Positions 1 to 8,058 of a stretch of 64,000 nucleotides of DNA are shown here, one piece after another (within the stretch, counting starts at the first letter, position 1; each line of letters starts with the position of its first letter). This DNA comes from Hespellia sp. (GTDB taxonomy: Bacteria > Bacillota > Clostridia > Lachnospirales > Lachnospiraceae). The position numbers and the translations under genes were made by a program. The notes under the pieces were generated by a model. That model worked only from the letters and a program-made list of their open reading frames with translations. It made no database searches and was not told the origin of the DNA. The DNA lies in NCBI GenBank assembly GCA_028689735.1, contig JAQVCP010000001.1, forward strand, positions 62,001 through 126,000, in the 5' to 3' direction.

Positions 1-1486
1 TTCGCTTTTGAATCTTCTTTGCATTTTCCATATCTCCGGTAGACATCATGGCAATCATTGCGGTATACATTTCTTCTATTAACACAAGGCTCTCTTTCAG
101 ATCCTTCATGGCATCCTTAGAATACTTCTGCTTTTTTCCGGTTCCATCAATCACAGAGTCCGCAAGGTCACTACACAGAGAGCCAATACGATCCACATCA
201 CTGAGCACATACATCATTCCAGCTGTCTCCGTTGCCTGCTCTTCTGTCAGCACACCGGCCGCAAACAGCTCTGACAGATAATCTGTAATTCTCTCGGAAA
301 GTATTCTGCTGTTCGCTGCATTTTCCATCACTCCGTCAAGCAGGACTTTTTCCCCTTTTTCTACTGCCGCAATCGTTTCTTTCAACAAATTTCCAACCAT
401 ATCCCCACAGTGAAGCACTTCTTTCGCGACCAGCTGAAGTGCTGCCGCCGGCTGGTTCACCAGTTTGTTGTCCAGAAACAGTGGCTCAGATGCATCTACA
501 ATCACATTTTTTCCATCCGGAATCACCTTCATAACAATCTTTACCATCAGCCAGATCAGCGGAATCCAGATGATTGTCATCGTCAGGTTAAATGTTGTAT
601 GTGCGTTCGCAATCTGTCTGGAAATCACTTCCACTTCCGGTCCCTTTGGTGAAATGTACTGAACCAGTGCTGCAAATGGCTTGATGAGCCAAATGAAAAT
701 CAGACATCCGCTGATGTTGAAAATACAATGTGCAACCGCTGTTCTCTTGGCATCCTTTGACTGTCCTACAGACGCAAGAATTGCAGTGATTGTTGTACCG
801 ATATTATCCCCTAGTAGAATCGGAATCGCACCTGTAAGACCGAGAATGCTCGTGACACCATCCGGACCTGCCTGTGTCGCAAAATTCTGTAATACGGCAA
901 TCGTCGCACTACTGCTCTGTACCACCAGTGTCATCATCGTACCAACTGCAACTCCGAGCACAGGAATATGTGCTACTCTTCCAATCATGTCAGTAAATAT
1001 CGGGCTGGAAGCAAGCGGTTTCATCACATCTCCCATGGTCTCAATTCCCAGGAATAACAAACCAAACGCGAAGATAGTCTGACCAATATTTTTTGTCCTC
1101 TCGTTTTTTGCAATAAAGCTGATGATAAAACCGATAAATACAATAATGTAAATGTAATCACTAATCTTAAATGCAATAATCTGGGCAGTCATCGTCGTGC
1201 CGATATTGGCACCCAGAATAATGGAAATTGCCTGTGGAAGCGTCATCAGCCCCGCACTTACAAATCCAATCGCCATAACGGTTGTCGCACTACTACTCTG
1301 CAGAACCGCTGTCGTAAGCGCACCCGCGAGTACCCCAAGAATCGGATTCTTTGTCAACAGCGCAAGCACGTTCTTCATCTTTTCTCCTGCTACCTTTTGC
1401 AGACATTCGCTCATCATATTCATTCCAAAAATGAAGACTGCCAAACCTCCCAATAACCCAAATACAATCTGTAATGTACTATTCAT
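1..1486 (-). CDS. Na+/phosphate cotransporter with PhoU-like tail (partial, C-terminus beyond window)
   Basis: Reading from an ATG at 1486 preceded by GGAGAAAGAG, the frame stays open to the left edge, so the gene is cut at its 3' end. The product has the two inverted-repeat halves of the NptA/YjbB Na/Pi cotransporter family: QSSSATT at residues 63-69 and QSSSATI at 190-196, with GANIGTT and GDNIGTT motifs. From about residue 340 the chain turns hydrophilic and helical, as in the PhoU-like domain fused to bacterial members. It should import inorganic phosphate with sodium across the cytoplasmic membrane. It lies 98 bp downstream of a phosphate-binding lipoprotein gene on the same strand, so co-transcription is likely. 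Family assignment is firm; the exact C-terminus is not visible. Confidence 0.9.
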   Translation of the reverse strand, partial: MNSTLQIVFGLLGGLAVFIFGMNMMSECLQKVAGEKMKNVLALLTKNPILGVLAGALTTAVLQSSSATTVMAIGFVSAGLMTLPQAISIILGANIGTTMTAQIIAFKISDYIYIIVFIGFIISFIAKNERTKNIGQTIFAFGLLFLGIETMGDVMKPLASSPIFTDMIGRVAHIPVLGVAVGTMMTLVVQSSSATIAVLQNFATQAGPDGVTSILGLTGAIPILLGDNIGTTITAILASVGQSKDAKRTAVAHCIFNISGCLIFIWLIKPFAALVQYISPKGPEVEVISRQIANAHTTFNLTMTIIWIPLIWLMVKIVMKVIPDGKNVIVDASEPLFLDNKLVNQPAAALQLVAKEVLHCGDMVGNLLKETIAAVEKGEKVLLDGVMENAANSRILSERITDYLSELFAAGVLTEEQATETAGMMYVLSDVDRIGSLCSDLADSVIDGTGKKQKYSKDAMKDLKESLVLIEEMYTAMIAMMSTGDMENAKKIQKR

Positions 1487-1584
1487 CTCTTTCTCCTCTT
1501 ATGAATATCTTCCCACTGAATCTATTTTCGCCGGCTTTTTCACTGGACGCTTTTCTTCCGTGATTTTCTCCGCAAAACATATTT

Positions 1585-2472
1585 CTAAGAATTCAGTTCT
1601 TCCCACGATTTTATGTCACCGATATAAATTTTCCTCAACACATCTAAAGAAATATCACCCAACGGATTTCCTTCATTTACAATCACTGCAATATCATCCT
1701 TGGCAATCGCCTCATAGTCCAGAAGCTCGCTCTCATAATCCTTCAGCTCTCTGGATGCCATTCCGAAATTACATTCCCCTGACATTGCCTTTGTCAGTCC
1801 CTGGGATGAATCTGATTCTTCCACCGTAATCTGCACATTTGTATTCAACTGCATATACGCATCCGCCAGCTCCTCCATAAGTGGAGCAACCGAAGTCGAA
1901 CCACTGATCGTGATGGTTCCTCCCGCCTGATTTGACAGAAAAGTGCTGCTCTTCCCAACAGTTCCATAAGATTCTTCTACGATGCTTTGTCCTGCTCCGC
2001 GGACATACGTCAGAAAATCCTGCTCTGCATCGTTTAGCTCACCACTATATGCCAGATAAAAAGATCGGCTGAGCGGATATTTACTGCTGCCATCCGCACT
2101 GGCTCCATTGACACTCAGCGTCTTCACGCCACTGTCATCATCAAGGGCTCCCTTCGATACATATCCAACTGCAGATTCATTTTTTTGAACAGCTGCAATT
2201 ACTTCTTCTGCATTTTTGGCAATCTGTGCGTCTTTTGTTGTCTCGTCAGACGCAGCAACATCATTTTTTTTAGCTGCAGCAAACCCCGCTAATTCTGCAA
2301 ATGTACTTCTTGTTCCTGAACCATCTTCTCTGGAAATCACTTGAACATTCCCCAGCTTATCCAGACCTTCTACGTTCGCTACCGTGTCTGTCTTTCCATT
2401 ATTAGTACAGCCTGTCGTCCCCACAACAGCACAGATGGCAAGAAGTGCAAGCCATTTTTTTCGTATTCTCAT
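1585..2472 (-). CDS. PstS-like phosphate-binding lipoprotein with swapped half-domains
   Basis: The 295-residue protein starts with a lipoprotein signal peptide (cysteine at residue 22 after VGTTG). In ordinary PstS the phosphate-loop motif ISGSTSV is near the N-terminus and the SRxxGSGTR motif near the middle. Here the order is reversed: SREDGSGTRSTF lies at residues 47-58 and ISGSTSV at 189-195, and the protein ends at GDIKSWEELNS, which in PstS is the hinge joining the halves. The chain is therefore a circular permutation of the PBP fold, with both ligand loops kept. Phosphate binding outside the membrane is inferred from those loops and from the neighbouring Na/Pi cotransporter. No pstCAB genes are in the window. 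Similar permuted proteins are, as far as I recall, common in Lachnospiraceae annotations but rarely discussed. Confidence 0.85.
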   Translation of the reverse strand: MRIRKKWLALLAICAVVGTTGCTNNGKTDTVANVEGLDKLGNVQVISREDGSGTRSTFAELAGFAAAKKNDVAASDETTKDAQIAKNAEEVIAAVQKNESAVGYVSKGALDDDSGVKTLSVNGASADGSSKYPLSRSFYLAYSGELNDAEQDFLTYVRGAGQSIVEESYGTVGKSSTFLSNQAGGTITISGSTSVAPLMEELADAYMQLNTNVQITVEESDSSQGLTKAMSGECNFGMASRELKDYESELLDYEAIAKDDIAVIVNEGNPLGDISLDVLRKIYIGDIKSWEELNS

Positions 2473-2556
2473 ATGACATTCCCTTCTGTTCTCTTTCCAA
2501 TGATTTATGTTTTCAATTTACTCTACCCCCAACAGAAAAAATCCAAGTCAGATTAA

Positions 2557-2573
2557 TGTTAAATGTTTGTAAA
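2557..2573 (-). promoter_or_regulatory. Probable Pho box upstream of the PstS-like gene
   Basis: On the minus strand TTTACA (2573-2568) and TTAACA (2562-2557) stand as direct repeats with an 11-bp period. This is the TTAACA-like repeat spacing bound by PhoP in Bacillus and PhoB-type regulators. It lies 85-100 bp upstream of the ATG at 2472. A third repeat, if present, is degenerate. This is inference from pattern and context. Confidence 0.5.
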
Positions 2574-2677
2574 ATCTTTTAACATTTATAAATTTTCTAT
2601 ATGAAAAGCAGACGAATGTATCACCTACCTCTATTATTTAGAATAAATCAACCGCAAAACTTTGTTTTTACACATAA

Positions 2678-2727
2678 AAAAACTATGTAAAGCAGATAAC
2701 CTTCTTATCATACCTTACATAGTTTTT
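2678..2727 (-). terminator. Intrinsic terminator after the 58-aa gene
   Basis: Two 13-nt arms (AAAAACTATGTAA at 2678-2690 and its exact complement at 2715-2727) form a hairpin. On the minus strand it is followed by a run of T. It sits just downstream of the small gene ending at 2763. Confidence 0.7.
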
Positions 2728-2762
2728 CTGTTTCCCAAAACATCACGGACCTTTCCGATTCG

Positions 2763-2939
2763 CTACTTGTTTCTCCGGTCAATGGGCGGTGCTCCAAATT
2801 TATAGATTTCCTGATATCTCTCCAGCTCTTCCTCCTTACATTCGCCCTCCGGAATCAGTCCGGTACAGTCATTGGCCGAAGCCGCGTTGGCCAGATAATC
2901 AAAAGCATCAATAATCCGTTCATTTTCATCCTTTTTCAT
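2763..2939 (-). CDS. Small hypothetical protein (58 aa)
   Basis: I do not recognise this protein. It is 58 residues, acidic and soluble, with a cluster of Glu/Lys and two cysteines (in NDCTG and GECKEE), and it ends in PIDRRNK. A longer start at 2993 is possible, but the ATG at 2939 has a good GGAGG nine bases upstream and is preferred. The gene has its own terminator and stands alone between the phosphate genes and a DUF1700 gene. The good ribosome site plus terminator support it being real. No function is proposed. Confidence 0.55.
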   Translation of the reverse strand: MKKDENERIIDAFDYLANAASANDCTGLIPEGECKEEELERYQEIYKFGAPPIDRRNK

Positions 2940-3006
2940 ACTCGTTCTACCTCCAAACATGGCAGAGCAAATCCTCACAATCTGCTCCATCACTTTTTTG
3001 CGAACA

Positions 3007-3095
3007 CTCAGATATCGTATGTTCTCCTCATATCCACAAAGAATCCCGGTAACTTTGACCTCTTGATGAATACTCAGATATAGTATGTTCTCTTC
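3007..3095. repeat. Pair of 24-nt direct repeats
   Basis: ACTCAGATATCGTATGTTCT at 3007-3026 (24-nt unit to 3030) is repeated at 3072-3095 with 22 of 24 bases identical and a 65-bp period. The pair lies between the 58-aa gene and the DUF1700 gene, upstream of the 58-aa gene. It could be a double binding site for a regulator of that gene. No known operator was recognised. Confidence 0.5.
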
Positions 3096-3263
3096 AAGGT
3101 AGAATATTCAGAACACGCTCCTCTTCAACCATATATTCCATATTAACCTAATATTTTAAGTTTTTTTCATATTTTTCTTGCTTTTTTAATATCCATATAT
3201 TATACTTATGTTTGTAGAAAGAACCCTTTCTACAACCCCTTATTAATTATTTATACTCCCCTC

Positions 3264-3294
3264 AAAAGACCGATGGCTCCCCCATCGGTCTTTT
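3264..3294 (-). terminator. Terminator after the DUF1700 gene
   Basis: AAAAGACCGATGG (3264-3276) pairs perfectly with 3282-3294 around a six-base C-rich loop. T runs flank it on both strands, so it can act bidirectionally. It lies about 80 bp downstream of the gene ending at 3378. Confidence 0.7.
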
Positions 3295-3300
3295 ACTTTG

Positions 3301-3356
3301 TCCGTCAAGCGGATACGAGGAAGCCGCTTGGCTGCTTCCTCGTATCTTTACGCAAC
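3301..3356. repeat. Dispersed intergenic repeat, copy 1
   Basis: A palindromic stretch (GATACGAGGAAGC pairing with GCTTCCTCGTATC) is followed by TTGGCTGCTTCCTCGTA, which recurs in the gap at 40437-40453. Similarity continues for about 20 further bases with scattered mismatches. Both copies are intergenic and combine a hairpin with the same 3' flank, so they look like degenerate members of one repeat family. Confidence 0.45.
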
Positions 3357-3377
3357 TTTACTGCTTTCTCACGACAG

Positions 3378-3845
3378 TCATCGATGCCCGCCAATCAGAC
3401 GGATGATAATCATAACGATAAAAACTGGAATCAGAATCGGTGCCAAAAAACTGATTACTCCCGTAATAATCGCAATCACAGAAACTACGACCATGACAAT
3501 TCCAAGAACCAGAAGAACCTTCTTCCACCATGTATCCAGACCGAAGACATGGATGTGGGCGTTGGGATTCTCATATTGATCCTCTTCCTGCCCATAATTA
3601 CTCTGGCTCTCTTCGTAATATGTTGTCTGATTCGTCTCACCCGCACCACCCGGTGCATCAATAATCGTCCGTGCAAGCATCCAGGGATCTCCGAGTGCTG
3701 CAATAACATCTGCTTCACTGCTTCCTTTCTGCACTTCTTCCATAATATATCTGTCATAATAATTGATATTATCCTGCACAACTGCTCCACTCAGATCGTT
3801 CTCGAGTGCTTCCCGCAATTTCTGAAGGAATTCATATTTTGTCAT
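3378..3845 (-). CDS. DUF1700 / HAAS-domain membrane protein
   Basis: The preferred start at 3845 has GAGGCAGCAGT upstream and gives 155 residues. The N-terminal 65 residues (MTKYEFLQKLREALE through ALGDPWMLART) match the HAAS/DUF1700 signalling domain, with its characteristic short helices and the GDP before the end of the domain. An acidic Gln/Glu/Tyr-rich linker follows, then a hydrophobic region (about residues 108-150) that can make two membrane segments, ending in the basic IIRLIGGHR. Such proteins usually sit beside a PadR regulator, which is absent here. They are thought to transmit envelope or growth signals, but the role of this one is unknown. Confidence 0.8.
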   Translation of the reverse strand: MTKYEFLQKLREALENDLSGAVVQDNINYYDRYIMEEVQKGSSEADVIAALGDPWMLARTIIDAPGGAGETNQTTYYEESQSNYGQEEDQYENPNAHIHVFGLDTWWKKVLLVLGIVMVVVSVIAIITGVISFLAPILIPVFIVMIIIRLIGGHR

Positions 3846-4054
3846 ACTGCTGCCTCCTCTTAATACTATGAAACTTTGTTTCATATGTCTCCACTTATAA
3901 TATGTAGCATCTTCACTCAGAACAAAGAGTTTTGCTTGCCGAAACTCTCGCGCCGAAGTGCGGTCTCTTCAGTGACCTTATTCACTTTGCGCGTAGCGCG
4001 CATCCCCCGGAGGGTTTTGTGTAATTGGGAAGTTCAGAAAACTTTTCGATTACA

Positions 4055-4111
4055 CAAAAAAGTCCTGCACTCAGAATACCACAATGTATGGTCCATTCCA
4101 AGTGCAAGACT
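4055..4111 (-). terminator. Terminator after glnN
   Basis: On the minus strand AGTCTTGCACT (4111-4101) pairs with AGTGCAGGACT (4071-4061) and is followed by TTTTTTG. It begins about 45 bp after the glnN stop codon. Confidence 0.75.
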
Positions 4112-4154
4112 CTTAATTTTTTCTTATATTTACCCGTCTGTCTATTCTTAAGAT

Positions 4155-6269
4155 TTATACCTCAAAAATTAAATCGCCGTAAGAAGGCATTGGCCATACA
4201 TCTTTGTCAACCAGCATCTCAAGTGCGTCAATCGGAGTACGGAGCTTAGCCATCGCCGGAACAACCGATGCGTGATAATATGTAGCCTGAGCTTCTCCTT
4301 CTTCCTTCTTCGCTGCTGTATCTGTTACTTTTTCAAGAACAGCAAGTGCTTTCTTTGCATCTCCGAGAAGTTTTGTTACGTCCTTCAGAGCCTCTTCCTG
4401 AACCTTTGCATCTGCTCCCGCTTCTTTTACTGCAATGACAGTATCCGCCAAAGTCTTCGTGTATCTCATAACAGCTGGAATAATCTGTTTCTTTGCAATA
4501 TTGAGCATTGCACGAGCTTCAATGTTGAGTGCTTTTGCATAAGACTCGTATTTGATTTCTGCTCTGGACTCTAATTCGTCCTTTGTAAATACATTATATT
4601 TTCCAAATAGTTTTACAGATTTTTCTGTAGTAAGAGCAGGAATTGCCTCTACCATAGACTTGATATTCGGAAGTCCACGTCTCTCAGCTTCTGCTACCCA
4701 CTCATCCGCATAACCGTTACCGTTGAAAATGACAGCCTGGTTCTCTGTAGCATACTGTTTGATCAAATCGTGAATTGCCTTTTCCTTATCATCGGATGCT
4801 TCAATTACATCACACGCATCTGAAAATGCCTCTGCAACAATTGTGTTGAGTACTACGTTTGGTCCTGAGATAGAATCCCGGGAACCAACCATACGGAACT
4901 CGAATTTATTACCGGTAAATGCAAATGGTGATGTTCTGTTACGGTCCGTAGCATCTTTCATAAAGTCTGGAAGTGATTTAACGCCAGTCTCAAGGAGCTG
5001 TCCTTTCAAACTGTGTGTAGCCTCTCCTGTGCTTACCAGCTGCTCAATTACATCCTCAAGCTGCTCGCCAAGAAAAACGGATACGATTGCCGGTGGTGCC
5101 TCATTTGCCCCTAGTCTGTGATCATTTCCCGGATCTGCTGCCGATTCACGGAGCAGGTCAGCATGTTCGTTAACAGCCTTTAAGATACAAGTAAGTACCA
5201 TCAGGAACTGTGTATTTTCATGAGGTGTCTTTCCTGGCTCAAGTAAGTTGATTCCATCATCTGTTGTAATCGACCAGTTATTATGCTTACCGGAACCATT
5301 CACGCCTGCAAATGGTTTCTCATGAAGCAGACACTTCATTCCATGCTGGCATGCAATCTTCTTCAAGGTCTGCATGATGATATGGTTGTGATCAACTGCG
5401 ATGTTGCACTGTGCATAAATGGGAGCAAGCTCATGCTGTGCCGGAGCAACCTCATTATGCTGTGTCTTGGCACTGACACCAAGCTTCCAAAGCTCTTCGT
5501 TAACGTCCTTCATAAATCCTGCGATTCTCTGACGGATAGTTCCGAAGTAGTGGTCATCTAATTCCTGTCCCTTTGGAGGCATCGCTCCGAAAAGAGTACG
5601 TCCTGTATAAATCAAATCCTTACGCTTTAAAAACTTCTCAGCATCTACCAGGAAATATTCCTGTTCTGCACCTACAGAAGGTGTCACTTTCTTAGAAGTC
5701 GTATTACCGAATAATTTTATGAGACGAAGTCCCTGTGCATTGATTGCTTCCATAGATCGGAGTAATGGAGTCTTCTGATCCAGTGCTTCTCCTGTATAAG
5801 AACAGAATGCTGTCGGAATACAAAGTGTCGCACCGGCTGCATCATGTCTTACAAATGCCGGTGATGTACAATCCCATGCTGTATATCCTCTTGCCTCAAA
5901 TGTTGCACGAAGACCGCCTGATGGGAAAGAAGAAGCATCCGGCTCACCTTTGATTAGTTCTTTTCCTGAAAAGCTCATCAGGATCTTGCCGTTAGACAGT
6001 GGTGCCGAGATAAAGGAATCATGTTTTTCCGCAGTCACTCCTGTCAGTGGCTGGAACCAGTGAGTATAGTGAGTCGCACCCTTTTCGATTGCCCACTCTT
6101 TCATCTCATGGGCAATTACATCTGCCGTCGAGAGATCGAGTTCTCCACCTTCCTCGATAATTTTTTTCAGATCTTTGTAAACCTTTTTCGGAAGACGTTC
6201 CTGCATTACTGTATCGTTAAAAACATCTTCCCCAAAAATGTCCGCTACGTTGTATAATTCTGTGCTCAT
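4155..6269 (-). CDS. glnN: Glutamine synthetase type III
   Basis: This 704-residue protein is the GSIII form of glutamine synthetase (ATP-dependent amidation of glutamate with ammonia, cytosolic). Family marks include [19 protein letters not shown], the glutamate-binding [10 protein letters not shown], the ATP-site [11 protein letters not shown] and [14 protein letters not shown], and the C-terminal helical region. The length fits GSIII (about 700) and is far longer than GlnA (about 440-470). I chose the second methionine (6269) because AAAGG lies nine bases before it, while the first ATG at 6278 directly abuts that sequence. The gene is monocistronic with its own terminator. No GlnR or PII gene is adjacent and no glutamine riboswitch was recognised upstream. 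Confidence 0.97.
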   Translation of the reverse strand: MSTELYNVADIFGEDVFNDTVMQERLPKKVYKDLKKIIEEGGELDLSTADVIAHEMKEWAIEKGATHYTHWFQPLTGVTAEKHDSFISAPLSNGKILMSFSGKELIKGEPDASSFPSGGLRATFEARGYTAWDCTSPAFVRHDAAGATLCIPTAFCSYTGEALDQKTPLLRSMEAINAQGLRLIKLFGNTTSKKVTPSVGAEQEYFLVDAEKFLKRKDLIYTGRTLFGAMPPKGQELDDHYFGTIRQRIAGFMKDVNEELWKLGVSAKTQHNEVAPAQHELAPIYAQCNIAVDHNHIIMQTLKKIACQHGMKCLLHEKPFAGVNGSGKHNNWSITTDDGINLLEPGKTPHENTQFLMVLTCILKAVNEHADLLRESAADPGNDHRLGANEAPPAIVSVFLGEQLEDVIEQLVSTGEATHSLKGQLLETGVKSLPDFMKDATDRNRTSPFAFTGNKFEFRMVGSRDSISGPNVVLNTIVAEAFSDACDVIEASDDKEKAIHDLIKQYATENQAVIFNGNGYADEWVAEAERRGLPNIKSMVEAIPALTTEKSVKLFGKYNVFTKDELESRAEIKYESYAKALNIEARAMLNIAKKQIIPAVMRYTKTLADTVIAVKEAGADAKVQEEALKDVTKLLGDAKKALAVLEKVTDTAAKKEEGEAQATYYHASVVPAMAKLRTPIDALEMLVDKDVWPMPSYGDLIFEV

Positions 6270-6278
6270 GTTTTTCAT

Positions 6279-6530
6279 CCTTTCATCTTACATTTTCTGG
6301 ATCTATTTCTTTTTTCACCAACTTTATTTTCTTAAGCTTCTAATTTATGTTATAGTCTCTCCGCCATTATACTACTTTCTTAAATAAGGCGCCAGTCCTT
6401 TCTTCAAATATCTAACTGGAAAAGTCGGCTGTCCGTTACTGCTCACACCTGTGATGCTTCAGCAGCGGCTGCCCAGACATGTCTGGACAAACAACGTCCT
6501 GCACACTTGACGTGCAACACATATATGCAA
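6279..6530. other. Intergenic region with palindrome and a shared 19-mer
   Basis: The region between glnN and the aldolase terminator should hold the glnN promoter; an extended TATAAT on the minus strand at 6371-6366 is the best -10 candidate but lacks a good -35. It also contains the perfect palindrome CCAGACATGTCTGG (6473-6486). A 19-nt sequence at 6490-6508 recurs exactly at 23717-23735. No coding potential was recognised. Confidence 0.4.
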
Positions 6531-6567
6531 TAAAAAAGGCACCCCAAGAAATCTTGGAACGCCTTTG
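6531..6567 (-). terminator. Terminator after fba
   Basis: On the minus strand an interrupted hairpin (AAAGGC and CCAAG arms) ends in GCCTTTTTTATT. It lies 70 bp downstream of the aldolase stop. Confidence 0.75.
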
Positions 6568-6634
6568 TTCTTATTACGCTTGTCAGTATACCTCACTTAG
6601 GGTAAAAACGCAAGCAAAATTTTCACTTTTTAAT

Positions 6635-7498
6635 CTATGCTTTTCCAACTGATCCAAATAATTCCATCTTAGTCTTAACACATGCCTTAATTGCATCTGT
6701 ACCTGGAGCAAGTAATTTACGTGGGTCAAAGCCTTTTCCTTCTATGTCTTTTCCTGCTTCGATATACTTACGTGTTGCATCAGCAAATACTAACTGACAG
6801 TCTGTGTTAACATTGATCTTTGCAACACCTAATGTGATTGCTTTTTTGATCATGTCATCCGGAATACCTGTACCACCGTGAAGAACTAATGGAAGATCTC
6901 CTGTAAGCTTCTGAACTGCGTCAAGCGTCTCAAAGCTAAGGCCCTGCCAGTTAGCTGGGTACTTGCCGTGAATGTTACCAATACCTGCTGCAAGGAAATC
7001 AACGCCAAGATCAGCAATCATCTTACACTCGTTAGGATCAGCACACTCGCCTGCACCTACAACCCCATCTTCTTCTCCACCGATAGAACCAACTTCTGCC
7101 TCGATAGACATTCCTTTTTCATGAGCGATTTTCACTAATTCTTTTGTCTTTTCAACGTTCTCATCGATTGGATAGTGGGAACCGTCAAACATGATTGATG
7201 TAAATCCAGCTTCGATACATTTCATGCATCCGTCAAATGAACCATGATCAAGATGTGTAGCTACTGGAACAGTGATTCCTAATTCTTCTACCATAGCGCC
7301 TACCATTGCAGCTACAGTCTTATATCCTGTCATATATTTTCCTGCGCCCTCGGAAACTCCTAAGATAACTGGTGAATTACACTCCTGAGCCGTGAGTAAG
7401 ATTGCCTTTGTCCACTCTAAGTTGTTGATGTTGAACTGACCTACTGCATAGTGGCCTGCTTTTGCTTTTTGAAGCATTTCTTTTGCTGATACTAACAT
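6635..7498 (-). CDS. fba: Class II fructose-bisphosphate aldolase
   Basis: The 287-residue protein is a zinc-dependent class II aldolase, cleaving fructose 1,6-bisphosphate to DHAP and glyceraldehyde 3-phosphate in glycolysis. Visible motifs are VATHLDHGS (metal-binding His and catalytic Asp), EAEVGSIGGEEDG, GIGNIHGKYP, LVLHGGTGIPD and KINVNTD, in family order. The start at 7498 has GGAGGAAAGAAT directly before it. A longer frame to 7564 has no ribosome site and would run into the 5' leader. The gene has its own promoter and terminator and appears monocistronic. Sequence alone does not exclude preference for tagatose bisphosphate. Confidence 0.95.
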   Translation of the reverse strand: MLVSAKEMLQKAKAGHYAVGQFNINNLEWTKAILLTAQECNSPVILGVSEGAGKYMTGYKTVAAMVGAMVEELGITVPVATHLDHGSFDGCMKCIEAGFTSIMFDGSHYPIDENVEKTKELVKIAHEKGMSIEAEVGSIGGEEDGVVGAGECADPNECKMIADLGVDFLAAGIGNIHGKYPANWQGLSFETLDAVQKLTGDLPLVLHGGTGIPDDMIKKAITLGVAKINVNTDCQLVFADATRKYIEAGKDIEGKGFDPRKLLAPGTDAIKACVKTKMELFGSVGKA

Positions 7499-7532
7499 AT
7501 TCTTTCCTCCATATTCTATGTTATGTTTCTGT

Positions 7533-7550
7533 CGGACTCCGTTGGGAGTC
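7533..7550 (-). other. Hairpin in the fba 5' leader
   Basis: GGACTCC and GGAGTCC form a 7-bp stem around GTTG within the transcript leader, about 35 bases before the ATG. It may stabilise the mRNA. No riboswitch was recognised. Confidence 0.4.
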
Positions 7551-7571
7551 CATATAGTTTGCACTGCATTT

Positions 7572-7600
7572 ATTATAGCTCATTCTTTCTGAAAATACAA
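7572..7600 (-). promoter_or_regulatory. Sigma-A-type promoter of fba
   Basis: On the minus strand TTGTAT (7600-7595), a 17-base spacer and TATAAT (7577-7572) precede fba by 75 bp. Confidence 0.75.
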
Positions 7601-7753
7601 TGCGAATTTATGTTAAACTCTCCTATGCTGTTTCTGCCTTTATAAGTGCTATTTTTGTACTATAAGGACGTAAAGGATAACTTTACAGGCCTTTTTCTTT
7701 TTCACAACATTTAAGCACGTCCCTGCTCCATTCCGATAATAATATCTGTGCAC

Positions 7754-7785
7754 AAAAAAAGCACCTTAGATATTCTCTAAAATGC
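7754..7785 (-). terminator. Terminator after tRNA-Glu
   Basis: A hairpin with arms around TTTAGA/TCTAA is followed by TTTTTTT on the minus strand. It starts 12 bp after the tRNA. Confidence 0.65.
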
Positions 7786-7796
7786 CTTCCTCATTA

Positions 7797-7868
7797 TGAC
7801 CCCCAGGAGAATCGAACTCCTGATTCCAGCGTGAGAGGCTAGCGTCTTAACCGCTTGACCAGGGGGCC
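7797..7868 (-). tRNA. tRNA-Glu (anticodon CTC)
   Basis: The minus strand folds as a cloverleaf. Acceptor GGCCCCC pairs with GGGGGTC, the D stem is GTC/GAC, the anticodon stem CTAGC/GCTGG encloses CTCTCAC with anticodon CTC (Glu, GAG codons), and the T arm is AGGAG/CTCCT with TTCGATT. The discriminator base is A and CCA is not encoded. It is a single tRNA with its own promoter and terminator. Confidence 0.93.
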
Positions 7869-7944
7869 TCACTCTAAACACTTTGCAAATTGTATTATGC
7901 CTTGTGTTTTTTTCGATAAGCACTTGTCGTGCGAACCGATTATT

Positions 7945-7973
7945 ATTATATTATATCTGGTTCGCATTTGCAA
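7945..7973 (-). promoter_or_regulatory. Probable promoter of tRNA-Glu
   Basis: On the minus strand TTGCAA (7973-7968), 17 bases and TATAAT (7950-7945) lie about 75 bp upstream of the tRNA. A GCGAACC/GGTTCGC inverted repeat encloses the -10 region. Confidence 0.55.
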
Positions 7974-8058
7974 GCACTTTTTTACTTTTTTTTCAAAATT
8001 TCTAAAAACAACGTTCAAACCGGATATTCTAAGCCCTCTCTGCTTCCCTCTCACAGCC

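Noticed and set aside
1197-1829. 210-codon plus-strand frame
   Set aside because: Antisense to the Na/Pi cotransporter and PstS-like genes, no family motif, no ribosome site.
6473-6486. CCAGACATGTCTGG as a regulator site for glnN or fba
   Set aside because: Perfect palindrome, but it matches no operator I know and stands 200 bp from glnN start, next to another repeat; kept only as part of the gap description.
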